Source: Vibrio halioticoli NBRC 102217 (GTDB taxonomy: Bacteria; Pseudomonadota; Gammaproteobacteria; Enterobacterales; Vibrionaceae). Taken from it: a stretch of DNA of 42,344 nt. The notes below the pieces were generated by a model. That model saw nothing but the letters and a program-made list of their open reading frames with translations. It was not told the origin of the DNA and ran no database searches. Location: positions 1 to 42,344 of the forward strand of contig NZ_BAUJ01000047.1 in assembly GCF_000496695.1 (NCBI RefSeq), written 5' to 3'. The position numbers and the translations under genes were made by a program. Positions 40,203 through 42,344 of the stretch are shown one piece after another; position 1 is the stretch's first letter; every line of letters begins with the position of its first letter.

Positions 40203-42344
40203 ATGGCAGATTTAGGCAAAAACAAAAAAGCGACAGAAGTATCAAAGAGTGACGCTAAGATTAAACGTGTAAGGAAAACACGTCGTCTAGTTATTCCGCA
40301 AACCTACTTCGCGCGTAATAATTCTATGGCTCTTATTTTGCCGTCATATCACGTGGTTGATGCTGGGCATCACAGTGAACATAGTGTTTCAGATCGTATC
40401 CATCATTCTGAGTATGTGGAGCATTCCCAACCTCAAAGCTATGAACAAGCAGAAGTAAAAGGTAAGCAGTCGGTCAATCCTCAGCCAACGACTCAACCTG
40501 CCATGGTGACTGATGAATTTTTGCCAAAGCATCAAACTGAAAATACCGGTGGTCACCATTACCATTACATCGATCATTATGGGAACTTCGTGACACCATT
40601 AACTGGTGTACTTAGTTACGGACAGTTTACTACGGCGGCGGTGACGACTACTGATTCGCACTCAAACACAAATACTTCTACACAGCCTAACACTTCTTAT
40701 TTGACGCCTCCTGTCATTGGCGTTCCAGAGTCAGGTACTGTTAAAGAAGATACTGCGTTAGTTACCCATGGAACTATTGACGCTCATAGTGCACAAAAAG
40801 GCACTGGGCTTACTTTTACGCCTGATAACGTACATGGTCAATATGGCGAATTTGCTTTAGATAAAGACAGCGGTGAATGGAGCTATACCTTAGATAATAG
40901 CCATCACCAAAATCTTGCACTTGGTGAGACACATACAGAAACGTTACATGTGACCATTACCAATACTGCGGGTGTTTCTGTTTACCAAGATATTACAGTT
41001 ACCGTACAAGGTACTAATGATACCCCTGTAATCACTAGCCAAACACAACACGGCGCAACTAAAGAAGATGGAACTTTATTTGTTCAGGGGCAAGTAACGG
41101 CAACTGACGTCGACCATGGCGCTGTATTGACTTATACCCCTGATAATTTGCAGGGGCACTATGGTGTATTTAGTTTAAATTCGAGTACAGGTAAGTGGCA
41201 TTACACGTTAGATAATAATGCGCATCAAGCACTTGCACAGGGCGAGTCTCATACAGAAACTTTGTTGGTCACTGTCACTGATGATAAAGGTGCGATGAAT
41301 ACTCAACAAGTTATTGTTACTGTTGAAGGCACGAACGATAAACCAGTGTTACATTCAGATGTACACACTGGTGACGTTAATGAAGATGGAACGTTATTTG
41401 TCCGAGGTCAAGTTTTAGCAACCGACGTTGATCACAACAATAAACTGACTTATACCTCTGGAAATCATCATGAGAACTATGGGAGTTTTACCTTAAATCC
41501 AGATTCTGGAACATGGACCTATACGCTCGATAATGCACATCATCAAGCACTTGCGCAGGGCGAAGTACATACTGAATCTATGTTGGTTACGGTAACGGAT
41601 GATAAAGGGGCTACTGTCACAGAAAATATTCAGGTGACAATTACGGGGACTAACGATAAGCCGGTCATCACCAGTAATGCTCAGGCCGCTACAGTCAAAG
41701 AAGATGACGTGCTGTTTGTTGACGGTCAAGTGACTGCAACGGATGTGGACCACCATGCAGTATTGACGTACACCCCCGATAGCTTGAAAGGTACGTACGG
41801 TACCTTTGTCTTAAATCAAAGCTCAGGAAAATGGCATTACACCTTAGATAACAACGCCCATCAAGCGCTTGCGGAAGGTGAATCTCACGTTGAAACTATG
41901 CTAGTTACGGTCACTGACGATCAAGGTGCTACCACCACTCAACAAGTGAGCGTGACAGTTGAGGGAACTAATGATAAGCCGGTACTACATGCGGACACAC
42001 ACACAGGCAGCGTCAATGAAGACGGTACTTTGTTTGCTCGTGGTCAGGTATTGGCAACAGATGTCGACCATAACTCTAAACTGACCTACACCGCAGGCAG
42101 TGAGCACGGTACTTATGGTGATTTCACCTTAAATACTGACTCAGGCACTTGGACATATACATTAGATAACCAACACCACCAAGATTTGGCCGCAGGTGAA
42201 ACGCACACCGAATCTATGCTCGTCACCGTTACCGATGACAAAGGCGCAACAGTTACTGAAACGGTACAAATTACGGTCACCGGGACTAACGATAAGCCCG
42301 TCATCACCAGTAACGCTCAAGCCGCCACAGTCAAAGAAGACGAT
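40203..42344 (+). CDS. Giant VCBS-repeat adhesin, N-terminal part, runs off the window
   Basis: ATG 40203 follows GTGACGG and the frame is open for 714 codons to the edge. There is no Sec signal. The first 30 residues are Lys/Arg-rich (KNKKATEVSKSDAKIKRVRKTRR), a basic start found in type I-secreted giant adhesins whose N-terminus remains at the cell surface. A His/Tyr stretch (HHYHYIDHYG) near residue 120 and a Thr/Ser linker lead to VCBS repeats from about residue 165. Each repeat has a GTNDKPV entry, a KEDGTLF loop, a TDVDH calcium-like loop, a YTLDNNAHQAL strand and a VTVTDDKGA strand. It is the same general class as the adhesin at the left edge. Confidence 0.85.
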   Translation, partial: MADLGKNKKATEVSKSDAKIKRVRKTRRLVIPQTYFARNNSMALILPSYHVVDAGHHSEHSVSDRIHHSEYVEHSQPQSYEQAEVKGKQSVNPQPTTQPAMVTDEFLPKHQTENTGGHHYHYIDHYGNFVTPLTGVLSYGQFTTAAVTTTDSHSNTNTSTQPNTSYLTPPVIGVPESGTVKEDTALVTHGTIDAHSAQKGTGLTFTPDNVHGQYGEFALDKDSGEWSYTLDNSHHQNLALGETHTETLHVTITNTAGVSVYQDITVTVQGTNDTPVITSQTQHGATKEDGTLFVQGQVTATDVDHGAVLTYTPDNLQGHYGVFSLNSSTGKWHYTLDNNAHQALAQGESHTETLLVTVTDDKGAMNTQQVIVTVEGTNDKPVLHSDVHTGDVNEDGTLFVRGQVLATDVDHNNKLTYTSGNHHENYGSFTLNPDSGTWTYTLDNAHHQALAQGEVHTESMLVTVTDDKGATVTENIQVTITGTNDKPVITSNAQAATVKEDDVLFVDGQVTATDVDHHAVLTYTPDSLKGTYGTFVLNQSSGKWHYTLDNNAHQALAEGESHVETMLVTVTDDQGATTTQQVSVTVEGTNDKPVLHADTHTGSVNEDGTLFARGQVLATDVDHNSKLTYTAGSEHGTYGDFTLNTDSGTWTYTLDNQHHQDLAAGETHTESMLVTVTDDKGATVTETVQITVTGTNDKPVITSNAQAATVKEDD
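41019..42344 (+). repeat. VCBS repeats of 318 bp in an alternating A/B pattern
   Basis: GATA of the G-T-N-D codons recurs at 41019, 41337, 41655, 41973 and 42291, an exact 318-bp (106-residue) spacing. Units beginning at 41019, 41655 and 42291 (entry VITSxAQ) resemble each other more than those at 41337 and 41973 (entry VLHxDxHTG), giving a 636-bp higher-order period. An older degenerate unit precedes 41019. Confidence 0.9.

Noticed and set aside
1..42344. The window as a closed plasmid joining the two adhesin ends
   Set aside because: Housekeeping genes such as fhs and sdaA, and no replication or partition genes, point to chromosomal DNA; the two ends do not visibly overlap.

Overview
This window looks like chromosomal DNA from a marine gammaproteobacterium, most likely Vibrio or another member of the Vibrionaceae. 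The reasons are the moderate-to-low GC content, a PurR-box-controlled formate-tetrahydrofolate ligase next to a 456-residue SdaA, a 2-aminoethylphosphonate regulator and oxidoreductase pair, Fur boxes of enterobacterial/Vibrio type, and very large VCBS/T1SS-type adhesins. The organism call is inference. I see no tRNA, rRNA, CRISPR array or insertion sequence.

Layout. (1) Positions 1-3800 hold the C-terminal part of a giant His-rich repeat adhesin. It is cut by one in-frame amber codon at 2658-2660, and the same frame stays open to 3800. (2) 3901-13495 holds an AraC regulator divergent from a run of exported proteins: a Cys-type sulfatase, a membrane-anchored DUF3179 protein, an octaheme c-type cytochrome with TPRs, an outer-membrane barrel, a secreted protein of unknown function, and a lipoprotein with a permuted papain-like (YiiX/YebB-like) fold. 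(3) 13729-20736 is housekeeping or accessory: SGNH hydrolase, YegS-like lipid kinase, MFS drug exporter, membrane-linked glutaredoxin, DEDDh exonuclease, proline iminopeptidase and histidine phosphatase. (4) 20820-28217 is an iron region: a TonB receptor with haem-receptor motifs, a Lys-rich/Cys-cluster protein, and two divergent transcription units encoding HMA-like domains, small glycine-rich membrane proteins and a divergent P1B-type ATPase. Three Fur-box-like sites lie in this region. The gene content resembles the ferrosome (fez) clusters that build iron-storage organelles in other bacteria, and I rate it the most interesting system here.

(5) 28402-35899 holds an unknown protein, fhs with a PurR box, sdaA, a Nudix hydrolase, a DMT exporter, and an ArsR/ArsP-type pair with Cys-rich segments. 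(6) 35964-39596 is a damaged 2-aminoethylphosphonate locus. A HAD phosphatase remnant is joined head-to-head to a truncated, frameshifted ABC permease, followed by an intact GntR/UTRA regulator and an intact FAD oxidoreductase. (7) 40203 to the end is the start of a second giant VCBS adhesin, built of 106-residue repeats in an alternating A/B pattern (636-bp higher-order period).

How the parts work together. The iron region would combine Fur-controlled uptake (TonB receptor) with Fur-controlled intracellular handling (HMA proteins and ATPase). The sulfatase/cytochrome run suggests a periplasmic pathway for a sulfated compound coupled to electron transfer. The phosphonate locus shows recent gene loss between two intact genes. 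The two adhesins at the window edges are both in genes that extend beyond what can be seen.
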